In this document: positions 1-6,781 of the stretch, piece by piece
Layout: each line of letters starts with the position of its first letter
Position numbering within the stretch: the first letter of the stretch is position 1
NCBI GenBank assembly: GCA_041190985.1
Contig: JBEEPT010000176.1
Coordinates: forward strand, 1-13,306
Length of the DNA stretch: 13,306 bases
Origin: Malikia sp041190985
GTDB taxonomy: Bacteria > Pseudomonadota > Gammaproteobacteria > Burkholderiales > Burkholderiaceae_C
Reading direction: 5' to 3'
Made by a program: the position numbers and the translations under genes
The notes under the pieces: model-generated
What the model was told of the DNA's origin: nothing
Databases searched by the model: none
What the model saw: only the letters and a program-made list of their open reading frames with translations

Positions 1-2381
1 GCGAGCCGGCGCTGCGGCGCGGTCGCGATCACGCTCAGGTCGCGCAGGCCTTCCAGTGCCATGCCCAGCGTGCGCGGGATCGGCGTGGCGGTCAGCGTCA
101 GCACGTCGACCTCGGCGCGCAGGGCCTTCATCGCCTCCTTGTGGCGCACGCCGAAGCGATGCTCCTCGTCGATGATCAGCAGGCCCAGGTTCTTGAACTG
201 GGTCTTTTCGCTCAGCAGCTTGTGCGTGCCGACCACGATGTCGACCGTGCCGTCGGCCACGCCCTTCAGGGCCGCGCTGATCTCCTTGGCGGTGCGAAAG
301 CGGCTCATCTCGGCGATCTTGAGCGGCCACTTGGCGAAGCGGTCCACCAGGGTCTGGTAGTGCTGCTCGGCCAGCAGCGTGGTCGGCGCCAGGAAGGCGA
401 CCTGCTTGCCGCCCGTCACGGCCACGAAGGCCGCGCGCAGCGCGACCTCGGTCTTGCCGAAGCCGACGTCGCCGCAGACCAGACGGTCCATCGGCTGCGG
501 GCTGATCATGTCCTGGATCACGGCGTGGATCGCGGCCTTCTGGTCGGCGGTCTCTTCGAAGCCGAAGTCGTTGGCGAAGGTCTCGTAGTCGTGCGGCGAA
601 TAGCGGAAGGCGTGGCCTTCCCTGGCCGCCCGGCGCGCGTAGATGTTGAGCAGCTCGGCCGCGGCGTCGCGCACCTGCTCGGCCGCGCGGCGCCTGGCCT
701 TGTCCCACTGGCCGGAGCCGAGCCGGTGCAGCGGTGCCTCCTCGGCCGAGACGCCGGTGTAGCGGCTGATCAGCTGCAGCTGGCTGACCGGCACGTAGAG
801 CACCGCGTCGTTGGCGTATTCGAGGTGCAGGAACTCCTGCAGCGCGGGCGAGCCGTCGGGGTTCTTCTCGCCCAGGTCCATGTTGACCAGGCCGTGGTAG
901 CGCCCGATGCCGTGCTGGCTGTGCACCACCGGATCGCCGACGTTGAGCTCGGACAGGTCCTTGATCAGCGCATCGACGTCGCTGACCTGCTCCTGCTTGC
1001 GCCGGCGGCGCGTGGTCGGGCCGGCCGCGAACAGCTCGGTCTCGGTGACGAAGTCGATGCCGCCCTCGATCCAGGCGAAGCCGCTGGCGAGCGCCGCGGT
1101 CGCGATGCCGACCTTCTCGTCGCTGGCCTGGAATTCGGTCAGGCTGTCGAAGGCCGGCGGGTTCAGGTCCGAGGCGCGCAGGAAGTCGAGCAGGCTCTCG
1201 CGCCGGCCATCGCTCTCGGCCAGCAGCAGCACGCGCTCGCTCGTCGCGGCGATGTGCGCCTGCAGCCGGGCCAGCGGGTCGTCGGCGCCGCGCTGGGCCG
1301 CGAGTCCGGGCAGGGCCTGGACCCAGGCGCTGTGCTCGACGTCCTGGGCGCCGGGCCGCAGCGCCAGCTGCATGTGGGCCTTGGCCGCCGCGTAGAAGCC
1401 CTCGGCGTCGAGGAACAGGGTCTCGGGCGGCAGGGCGGGGCGATCCGGGTCGCCCTGCACCAGGCGGTAGCGCTCGCGCGTGTCCTGCCAGAAGCGCTGG
1501 AAGGACGGCTCGAGCTCGCCATGCAGCACCAGCGTCGCGTCGGCGCCCAGGTAGTCGAACACGGTGGCCGTGGCATCGAAGAACAGCGGCAGGTAGTACT
1601 CGATGCCGGCGGTCGCGACGCCGTTGCCGATGTCCTTGTAGATCCGGCTCTTGGTCGGGTCGCCCTCGAGCAGCTCGCGCCAGCGGGCGCGAAAGCGCGC
1701 GCGCGCCGCCTCGTCCATCGGGAATTCGCGCCCGGGCAGCAGCCGCACCTCGGGCATCGGGTAGAGGCTGCGCTGGCTGTCGGGGTCGAAGGTGCGGATC
1801 GAGTCGATCTCGTCGTCGAACAGGTCGACCCGGTAGGGCATGGGCGAGCCCATCGGGAACAGGTCGATCAGGCCGCCGCGCACCGCGTATTCGCCCGGGC
1901 TCACGACCTGCGTGACATGCTGGTAGCCGGCCAGCGTGAGCTGGGCCTTGAGCCTGGCCTCGTCGAGCTTCTGCCTGACCTTGAACTCGAAGGTGTAGCC
2001 GGCCAGGAAGGCCGGCGGCGCCAGCCGATAGAGCGCGGTCGTGGCGGGTACCAGCACCACGTCGGCGCCTTGTGCCTGGTCGCGCTGCTGGATGCGCCAC
2101 AGCGTCGCCAGCCGTTCGCTGATCAGGTCCTGGTGCGGCGAGAAGCTGTCGTAGGGCAAGGTTTCCCAGTCGGGAAAGAGCGCGCAGCGCAGCTCCGGCG
2201 CGAAGAAGGGCAGCTCGTCGAGCAGGCGCTGGGCGTCGTTGGCGTCGGCGGTGACGATGGCGACCGGGCGGCCGGCGGCCTTTTCGCGCCGGCCGAGCTC
2301 GGCCAGCAGCAGCGCGTCGGCCGAGCCGTGCGGACGGGGCAGGCTGTAGCGCTTGCCGGGTATGAGTTTGGGCAGTTCCAT
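1..2381 (-). CDS. mfd: Mfd transcription-repair coupling factor, C-terminus cut off by window edge
   Basis: Mfd is the ATP-driven translocase that pushes stalled RNA polymerase off DNA and recruits UvrA for nucleotide excision repair. The frame opens at the ATG at 2381 and stays open to the window edge, giving 793 residues; the E. coli protein has 1148, so roughly 350 C-terminal residues lie outside. The N-terminus carries the UvrB-like block 'DWETLPYDSFSPHQD'. A CarD-like polymerase-interaction domain ('VGDPVVHSQHGIGRYHG') is followed by the RecG-like motor: Walker A GDVGFGKTE with Lys643, the DEEH box at 738-741 and 'TATPIPRTLGMAL' from Thr764. These positions are offset about +9 from E. 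coli. No good Shine-Dalgarno precedes the ATG, but the start fits the family N-terminus. It is divergent from ispD across 84 bases. Identity is certain; the UvrA/regulatory C-terminal domain cannot be judged here. Confidence 0.97.
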   Translation of the reverse strand, partial: MELPKLIPGKRYSLPRPHGSADALLLAELGRREKAAGRPVAIVTADANDAQRLLDELPFFAPELRCALFPDWETLPYDSFSPHQDLISERLATLWRIQQRDQAQGADVVLVPATTALYRLAPPAFLAGYTFEFKVRQKLDEARLKAQLTLAGYQHVTQVVSPGEYAVRGGLIDLFPMGSPMPYRVDLFDDEIDSIRTFDPDSQRSLYPMPEVRLLPGREFPMDEAARARFRARWRELLEGDPTKSRIYKDIGNGVATAGIEYYLPLFFDATATVFDYLGADATLVLHGELEPSFQRFWQDTRERYRLVQGDPDRPALPPETLFLDAEGFYAAAKAHMQLALRPGAQDVEHSAWVQALPGLAAQRGADDPLARLQAHIAATSERVLLLAESDGRRESLLDFLRASDLNPPAFDSLTEFQASDEKVGIATAALASGFAWIEGGIDFVTETELFAAGPTTRRRRKQEQVSDVDALIKDLSELNVGDPVVHSQHGIGRYHGLVNMDLGEKNPDGSPALQEFLHLEYANDAVLYVPVSQLQLISRYTGVSAEEAPLHRLGSGQWDKARRRAAEQVRDAAAELLNIYARRAAREGHAFRYSPHDYETFANDFGFEETADQKAAIHAVIQDMISPQPMDRLVCGDVGFGKTEVALRAAFVAVTGGKQVAFLAPTTLLAEQHYQTLVDRFAKWPLKIAEMSRFRTAKEISAALKGVADGTVDIVVGTHKLLSEKTQFKNLGLLIIDEEHRFGVRHKEAMKALRAEVDVLTLTATPIPRTLGMALEGLRDLSVIATAPQRRL

Positions 2382-2403
2382 GCGGGTTGGTGCGACAACA
2401 GGG

Positions 2404-2432
2404 ACACCCCGCTCCGGGACCGGGCGGGGTGT
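2404..2432. repeat. 9-bp inverted repeat between divergent mfd and ispD
   Basis: Perfect arms ACACCCCGC (2404-2412) and GCGGGGTGT (2424-2432) flank an 11-base spacer. The element lies 22 bases upstream of the mfd ATG and 33 bases upstream of the ispD ATG. Neither strand has a T-tract after it, so it is not an intrinsic terminator. It could be an operator serving one or both genes, or a hairpin in the mfd leader. Function is not known from sequence. Confidence 0.6.
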
Positions 2433-2448
2433 GACCAGATCCAGATTT

Positions 2449-2454
2449 TAGAAT
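2449..2454 (+). promoter_or_regulatory. Candidate -10 box for ispD
   Basis: TAGAAT (five of six against TATAAT) ends 11 bases before the ispD ATG at 2466, so transcription would begin about 4-6 bases ahead of the start codon. There is no Shine-Dalgarno in the few bases before ATG and no convincing -35 box at 16-18 bases. It is a weak call resting on the -10 alone. Confidence 0.35.
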
Positions 2455-2465
2455 CCCCTCCGAAC

Positions 2466-3260
2466 ATGTCGCATTTCACCTCCCATATTCCCGCAGCCGG
2501 TGCCGCTGTCCTTGCGCCGCGCTGTCACGCCCTGATCCCCTGCGCCGGCACGGGCAGCCGCTCCGGCCGTGTCGGCCCCAAGCAGTACGAGGCGCTGGCC
2601 GGCCGGCGCCTGGTCGATCACACCGTGGCGGCGTTCCTGGCGGTGCCCGAGATCACCAGCGTGGCGGTGGTCGTGGCCCCCGACGACAGCGTCTATTCGG
2701 AGCGCGATGCCCGGGTCCGGATCTACCGGGTTGGCGGTGCCAGCCGGGCCGGCAGCGTGCACAACGGGCTGCGCGCGCTGCTGGCGGGCGGCGCCTCGGG
2801 GGGCGACTGGGTGCTGGTGCATGACGCTGCCCGCTGCCTGCTGCTGCCCGCCCAGGTGCGGGCATTGATCGCGGCCTGCGCGGCGGATCCCGTCGGCGGG
2901 CTGCTGGCGCTGCCGCTGCCCGACACGCTCAAGCTCGCGCGCGAGGACGGCGGCGTTGCGCGCGCCGCCACGACGCTGGAGCGCAGCGACAAGTGGCTGG
3001 CGCAGACGCCCCAGATGTTTCGCATCGCCGACCTCGAGCAGGCGCTCGCGCGGGCCGAGGCTGGCGGCTACGCGGGCATCACGGACGAGGCCAGCGCGAT
3101 CGAGGCGCAGGGCCTGCAGCCCCTGCTCGTGCGCGGCAGCGTGCAGAATTTCAAGGTCACCTACCCGGAAGACTTCGGCCTGGCCGAGGCCCTGCTGCGT
3201 CAGCGCGGCGTGGCAGCGACCGGCGGCGAAGCCACACACGAGAGCACGAAACAACCATGA
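2466..3260 (+). CDS. ispD: IspD, 2-C-methyl-D-erythritol 4-phosphate cytidylyltransferase
   Basis: IspD joins CTP and MEP to give CDP-methylerythritol, the third step of the cytosolic MEP isoprenoid pathway. The 264-residue product shows the CTP-binding loop CAGTGSRSG...PKQ with Arg32 and Lys39, the VHDAAR motif with Asp120 and Arg123, 'RSDKWLAQTPQ', and the C-terminal blocks ITDEASA and 'VQNFKVTYPEDF'. E. coli IspD has 236 residues; most of the difference is an N-terminal extension of about 17-20 residues before the nucleotide-binding strand, plus a short tail. I use the ATG at 2466 because there is no later ATG before the conserved core, although ribosome-binding signals are poor. The same frame is open far upstream, antisense to mfd, which could mislead gene callers. 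Its TGA overlaps the ispF ATG (ATGA), implying coupled translation. Confidence 0.96.
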   Translation: MSHFTSHIPAAGAAVLAPRCHALIPCAGTGSRSGRVGPKQYEALAGRRLVDHTVAAFLAVPEITSVAVVVAPDDSVYSERDARVRIYRVGGASRAGSVHNGLRALLAGGASGGDWVLVHDAARCLLLPAQVRALIAACAADPVGGLLALPLPDTLKLAREDGGVARAATTLERSDKWLAQTPQMFRIADLEQALARAEAGGYAGITDEASAIEAQGLQPLLVRGSVQNFKVTYPEDFGLAEALLRQRGVAATGGEATHESTKQP

Positions 3261-3760
3261 CCGTCACCGTTTCACGTCTTCCCCCCTTGCGCATCGGCGA
3301 GGGCTGGGATGTCCATGCCCTGGTCGAGGGCCGCCCGCTGATCCTGGGTGGCATAGAGATTCCCCATGACAAGGGCCTGCTCGGGCATTCCGATGCCGAC
3401 GCGCTGCTGCACGCCATCACCGACGCGATCCTGGGCGCGGCCGGCCTGGGCGACATCGGCACGCATTTCCCCGACACCGATGCGCGCTTCAAGGGGGCGG
3501 ACTCCTTCGTGCTGCTGCAGGAGGCCGCCGCCGCAGTCGCCAGGACCGGCTACCAGCTCGTCAACGTCGACTGCACCGTGGTGGCGCAGGCGCCCAAGCT
3601 CGCCCCCTACAAGGCCGCCATGAGGCAGCGCATCGCGCAGGCGCTGGGGCTGGACGCGGCACAGGTCAACGTCAAGGCCAAGACCGCCGAGAAGCTGGGG
3701 CCGGTCGGCGAGGGCCGCAGCATCGAGGCGCGCGCGGTCGCCCTGCTGATGCGGGCCTGA
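3257..3760 (+). CDS. ispF: IspF, 2-C-methyl-D-erythritol 2,4-cyclodiphosphate synthase
   Basis: IspF cyclises CDP-methylerythritol 2-phosphate to methylerythritol cyclodiphosphate with release of CMP, two steps after IspD. The 167-residue protein matches the usual 155-165. The zinc site is visible: Asp18 and His20 in 'RIGEGWDVHAL' and His52 in 'GHSDADALLHAITDAILGA'. 'GDIGTHFPDTD', 'VNVDCTVVAQAPKL' and the CMP-binding 'NVKAKTAEKLG' follow. The ATG at 3257 sits inside the ispD stop (ATGA), so reinitiation on the ispD message is likely; the frame is open upstream but that part is a shadow of ispD. IspE, the intermediate enzyme, is not in the window, as is common. The gene ends 26 bases from the stop of the convergent sensor kinase gene. 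Confidence 0.97.
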   Translation: MTVTVSRLPPLRIGEGWDVHALVEGRPLILGGIEIPHDKGLLGHSDADALLHAITDAILGAAGLGDIGTHFPDTDARFKGADSFVLLQEAAAAVARTGYQLVNVDCTVVAQAPKLAPYKAAMRQRIAQALGLDAAQVNVKAKTAEKLGPVGEGRSIEARAVALLMRA

Positions 3761-3796
3761 GCCCGGCACCTGCCCGTCTCGGTGCCTCAGGCCCGC
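3751..3796. terminator. Bidirectional hairpin joining the ispF and envZ stop codons
   Basis: An 11-bp perfect inverted repeat, GCGGGCCTGAG (3751-3761) against CTCAGGCCCGC (3786-3796), contains the TGA of ispF in one arm and the stop of the convergent kinase in the other. A second nested stem, GCACC (3766-3770) with GGTGC (3781-3785), extends it. Both proteins end in Arg-Ala-stop with the same codons, which builds the symmetry. No T-tract follows on either strand, so it would be a non-canonical terminator or a 3'-end stabiliser for both transcripts. Confidence 0.55.
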
Positions 3797-5163
3797 GGCA
3801 GCCGGATCAGGGCCTGCAGCCCGCCGCCGCTGGCGTTGGCCAGCGTCAGGTGCCCGCCCATGCGGGCGATCGTGCGCTCCACGATCGCCAGCCCCAGGCC
3901 CGAGCCGGTTGCGGCGGTGCGTGCCACGTCGCCCCGGAAGAAGGGCTGGGTCAGGCGCGGCAGCAGCGCCTCGTCCACCCCGGGGCCATGGTCGCGCAGT
4001 TCCAGCAGCACCCATTTCCCCTGAGGCTGGGCCGAGACCTCCACCTCGGCCATGCCGTCGGCGCTGCGGCCGTAGCGCAGCGCGTTTTCCAGCAGGTTGG
4101 TGAGCACCCGGCGCAGCTCGACCGGATCGCCCAGGACCGCAATGTCGGGCGCCAGGTGCAGCGTCGCGCGCAGCGCGGCGTTCGGTCCGCAGGCCTGTAC
4201 CGCCTGCTCCACGAGCTCGCTCAGCCAGATTCTCTCGGTGCGCGACGGCTCCGCCCGCGCGTAATCCAGGAACTTGTCGATGATGGCGTTGACCTGGTCG
4301 ATGTCCGACGCCATGTGGGCACGCGCGGCCTCGTCGGCGACGCTGAGCTCGGTCTCCAGCCGCAGGCGCGCCAGCGGCGTGCGCAGGTCGTGCGAGATGC
4401 CGGCCAGCATGAGCGCGCGGTCGCGCTCGGCCTGGCCGAGCTGTTCGGCCATGCGGTTGAAGCCGACATTGAGCTCGCGGATCTCGTTGGTCGCCACTTC
4501 CTCGTCCAGGCGGCTGGTTTCGAAGCGGCCTTCGCGCACCTGGCCGGTCGCCACCTGCAGCCGCTTGAGCGGGCGGTTGACCAGGCGAGCCATCAGCGCC
4601 GCGCCGGCCAGCGACAGCGCCGCCGCGATGCCCAGCCAGACCGCCCAGGTGCTGCGCTCGACCGCCCCGACCCGGCTGGGGTCGGTCAGCAGCCAGAAGG
4701 TCTCGTCGCCGAGCCGGAAGCCCACCCACAGGCCGTCGTTGCCGTTGACCTGGCGCGCGACTATGGTGCCAGCGCCCAGTCGTGCCGTGAGTTCGGCGCT
4801 GATGCGGCGCCCGAGCGCGTCCTGGTCATAAGGCAGGAAGCTGTCGCCGCTCTCGCGTACCGAGATCAGCAGATCCTCCTCGTCCACCAGGGTCTTGATC
4901 AGCGACAGGCGTGCGATCGCGTCGGCATGTGCCAGCGCCGCCCGGCTGAGGTTGACCAGCGACGCCACCTGGCGCGCGCTCTGCAGCGCGCGCGGCTCGA
5001 ACTCGAGCGCTCGCCACGTCTGCAGCCAGGCCACGATGCTGCCCAGCAGCAGCAGTGCCATGAAGAAGAAGGTGCGCCAGAACAGGCTGATGCCGCGCCG
5101 TCCCGGCACCTTGAGCGCGGACGGCTGCAGCGGGTCGGCCTGTCGCGTGGCGGGCAACCTCAA
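3787..5163 (-). CDS. envZ: EnvZ-like membrane sensor histidine kinase
   Basis: This is the partner kinase of the OmpR-type regulator encoded just upstream; such kinases autophosphorylate and pass phosphate to the regulator, often in response to osmolarity or other envelope cues. The 458 residues show a first membrane segment around 27-47, a periplasmic loop of about 125 residues and a second segment around 173-195. HAMP follows to about 247. The H-box 'LAGISHDLRTPLARLRL' carries His258. The ATPase domain has the N-box 'NLLENALRYG' (Asn360), G1 DHGPG (391-395), an F-box 'LTQPFFRG' and G2 GSGLGLA (420-426). The start is a TTG at 5163 overlapping the ompR stop by four bases, supported by a Shine-Dalgarno inside ompR. 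A GTG at codon 19 is the only other reasonable start. The cytoplasmic part matches EnvZ; the sensory loop is divergent, so the signal is unknown. Confidence 0.92.
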   Translation of the reverse strand: MRLPATRQADPLQPSALKVPGRRGISLFWRTFFFMALLLLGSIVAWLQTWRALEFEPRALQSARQVASLVNLSRAALAHADAIARLSLIKTLVDEEDLLISVRESGDSFLPYDQDALGRRISAELTARLGAGTIVARQVNGNDGLWVGFRLGDETFWLLTDPSRVGAVERSTWAVWLGIAAALSLAGAALMARLVNRPLKRLQVATGQVREGRFETSRLDEEVATNEIRELNVGFNRMAEQLGQAERDRALMLAGISHDLRTPLARLRLETELSVADEAARAHMASDIDQVNAIIDKFLDYARAEPSRTERIWLSELVEQAVQACGPNAALRATLHLAPDIAVLGDPVELRRVLTNLLENALRYGRSADGMAEVEVSAQPQGKWVLLELRDHGPGVDEALLPRLTQPFFRGDVARTAATGSGLGLAIVERTIARMGGHLTLANASGGGLQALIRLPRA

Positions 5164-5894
5164 TCCGCCGCCCCCTCGGGCACGAACACATAGCCCACGC
5201 CCCAGACGGTCTGGAGGTAGCGCGGTGCCGAGGGGTCTTCCTCGATCAGCTTGCGCAGGCGCGAGACCTGCACGTCCAGGCTGCGGTCGAAGGGCTCGAA
5301 CTCACGCCCGCGCGCGAGCTGGGCCAGCCGGTCGCGCGACAGCGGCTGGCGCGGGTGGCGCACCAGCGCCTTGAGCATCGCGAACTCCCCTGTGGTCAGC
5401 GGCACGTCCTCGCCGTTTTTCTTGAGCGTGCGTTGCGCGAGGTCCAGGGCGTAGGGGCCGAAGCGCACCGTCTCGGCTTCCTGCGAGGGCGCGCCCGGTA
5501 CCTCGGGCGGCGGCCGGCGCCGCAGCACCGCGTGGATGCGCGCGAGCAGCTCGCGCGGGTTGAAGGGCTTGCCCAGGTAGTCGTCGGCGCCAATCTCCAG
5601 CCCGACGATGCGGTCGATGTCCTCGCTCTTGGCCGTCAGCATGATGATCGGCGTGCGGTCATTGGCCGCGCGCAGCCGGCGGCAGATGCTCAGGCCGTCC
5701 TCGCCCGGCAGCATCAGGTCGAGCACGAACAGGTCGACCGAGTCGCGCTGCAGCAGGCGGGTGAGGGCGCGACCGTCTTCTGCCAGCAGCACCTCGAAGC
5801 CTTCCTGGGTCAGGTAGCGCCTGAGCAGGTCGCGGATGCGGGCGTCGTCGTCGACGATCAGGATGCGGTCGGGGCGTTGCGGCGTGTTCGGCAT
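5160..5894 (-). CDS. ompR: OmpR-family response regulator
   Basis: This DNA-binding response regulator is the output partner of the adjacent EnvZ-like kinase. The receiver domain has the acidic pair Asp15/Asp16, phospho-acceptor Asp59 (VLDLMLPG), Thr87 in 'TPIIMLTAKS' and Lys109 in 'GADDYLGKPFNPRELLARI'. The C-terminal winged helix shows 'PLTTGEFAMLKALV', 'RDRLAQLARGREFEPFDRS' and 'YLQTVWGVGYVFVPEG'. The 244 residues and these blocks match E. coli OmpR (239 residues) nearly throughout; the Bordetella counterpart is RisA. The ATG at 5894 is preceded by GGGAG at good spacing. It lies 18 bases downstream of hbdH and overlaps the kinase by four bases, so the three genes look like one transcription unit. 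Targets cannot be told from the sequence. Confidence 0.96.
   Translation of the reverse strand: MPNTPQRPDRILIVDDDARIRDLLRRYLTQEGFEVLLAEDGRALTRLLQRDSVDLFVLDLMLPGEDGLSICRRLRAANDRTPIIMLTAKSEDIDRIVGLEIGADDYLGKPFNPRELLARIHAVLRRRPPPEVPGAPSQEAETVRFGPYALDLAQRTLKKNGEDVPLTTGEFAMLKALVRHPRQPLSRDRLAQLARGREFEPFDRSLDVQVSRLRKLIEEDPSAPRYLQTVWGVGYVFVPEGAAD
5161..5177 (-). promoter_or_regulatory. Shine-Dalgarno and TTG start of the kinase gene
   Basis: On the minus strand GAGGGGG (5177-5171) lies seven bases before the TTG at 5163-5161. This is a strong ribosome-binding signal at the right spacing. It decides the unusual TTG start over the GTG 18 codons later, which has none. The TTG overlaps the ompR stop as TTGA, so the two proteins are probably made by coupled translation. 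Confidence 0.7.
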
Positions 5895-5912
5895 GGTCGG
5901 CTCCCGGGGTCC

Positions 5913-6683
5913 TCACTGCGCGGCCCAGCCGCCGTCCATGTTCCAGGCCGCGCCGCGCACGTTGTTGGCCGCTGGCGAGCAGAAGAACACGGCGAGCTCG
6001 CCGAGCTCCTCGGGCGTGGTGAACTGCATCGAGGGCTCCTTCTCGCCCAGCAGCTGGCGCGTGGCCTGCTCGTTGCTGATGCCTTGGGCGGCGGCCTTTG
6101 CGTCGACCTGCTTCTGCACCAGCGGCGTGAGCACCCAGCCCGGGCAGATCGCGTTGCAGGTGATGCCTGTGGTGGCGGTTTCGAGCGCCGTCACCTTGGT
6201 CAGGCCGACCAGGCCGTGCTTGGCTGCCACGTAGGCCGCCTTGCCCGCCGAGGCCACCAGGCCGTGCACCGAGGCGACGTTGATGATGCGGCCCCAGTTC
6301 GCCTCCCGCATCGCGGGCAGCGCCAGGCGCGTGGTGTGGAAGGCGCTGCTGAGATTGATCGCCATGACGGCGTCCCAGCGCTCGGGCGGGAAGTCCTCGA
6401 CATTGGCCACATGCTGGATGCCGGCGTTGTTGACCAGCACGTCGACGCGTCCGAACTCGGCCGCGCAGGCCTGCATCATGTCCTCGATCTCGGCCGGCTT
6501 GCTCATGTCGGCGCCGTGGTAGCCGACGCGGGTGCCGAAGGCCGCAAGCTCGGCCCGGGCGGCTTCGATGTCGCCGAAGCCGTTGAGCATGACGTTGGCG
6601 CCCTGGCGCGCCAGCGCCTTGGCGATGCCCAGTCCGATGCCGCTGGTCGATCCTGTGACGAGTGCGGTCTTGTTTTTCAGCAT
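5913..6683 (-). CDS. hbdH: 3-hydroxybutyrate dehydrogenase (SDR family)
   Basis: This enzyme oxidises (R)-3-hydroxybutyrate to acetoacetate with NAD+, the first step in using monomers released from PHB. The 256-residue protein is a classical short-chain dehydrogenase: cofactor motif TGSTSGIG (10-17), NNAG (85-88) and the catalytic set Asn110, Ser138, Tyr151 and Lys155. Residues known from Pseudomonas fragi HBDH to bind the carboxylate and shape the pocket appear conserved at a constant offset of -4: Gln90, His140, Lys148, Trp183, Gln192 and Trp253 (alignment made from memory). That supports HBDH over a generic reductase. The ATG at 6683 has Shine-Dalgarno GGAGGA at 6695-6690, six bases away. 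It leads a run with ompR and envZ, an unexpected partnership. Confidence 0.94.
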   Translation of the reverse strand: MLKNKTALVTGSTSGIGLGIAKALARQGANVMLNGFGDIEAARAELAAFGTRVGYHGADMSKPAEIEDMMQACAAEFGRVDVLVNNAGIQHVANVEDFPPERWDAVMAINLSSAFHTTRLALPAMREANWGRIINVASVHGLVASAGKAAYVAAKHGLVGLTKVTALETATTGITCNAICPGWVLTPLVQKQVDAKAAAQGISNEQATRQLLGEKEPSMQFTTPEELGELAVFFCSPAANNVRGAAWNMDGGWAAQ

Positions 6684-6781
6684 GAAGGTTCCTCCAATTC
6701 CATTACGATCGGGACAAAGAAGTCAGGAACATTATTGCGCATGCCCCGGCATCGTCGGGGCGCGCCTTGGAGGGGATCAGC
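6684..6781. promoter_or_regulatory. Divergent control region of hbdH and the hydrolase-relA operon
   Basis: These 98 bases must carry promoters for both directions. ATTATTG at 6731-6737, with CATTAT at 6730-6735, is an AT-rich patch in GC-rich DNA and a candidate -10 for the rightward operon; its reverse complement CAATAAT could serve hbdH. I see no convincing -35 for either. A GC-rich hairpin, GCCCCG (6743-6748) with CGGGGC (6756-6761), lies rightward, just ahead of the hydrolase ribosome-binding site. It can be lengthened by GCGC/GCGC beyond a two-base bulge. Confidence 0.5.
6769..6775 (+). promoter_or_regulatory. Shine-Dalgarno fixing the hydrolase start
   Basis: GGAGGGG lies six bases before the ATG at 6782. 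An in-frame TTG at 6767 overlaps this element and is therefore not the start. The site would set translation of the hydrolase and, through coupling, of relA. Confidence 0.75.

Noticed and set aside
141..2465. A 775-codon open plus-strand frame antisense to mfd that runs in frame into ispD, giving an apparent 1039-residue protein.
   Set aside because: The minus strand carries an unmistakable Mfd with all motor motifs. The antisense translation is rich in Val, Leu, Gly, Arg and Gln with no family signature, as is typical of mirror frames in GC-rich genes. Only the part from 2466 is IspD.
6767..6781. Upstream TTG start for the alpha/beta hydrolase.
   Set aside because: The TTG overlaps the Shine-Dalgarno GGAGGGG, which is at ideal distance from the ATG at 6782.
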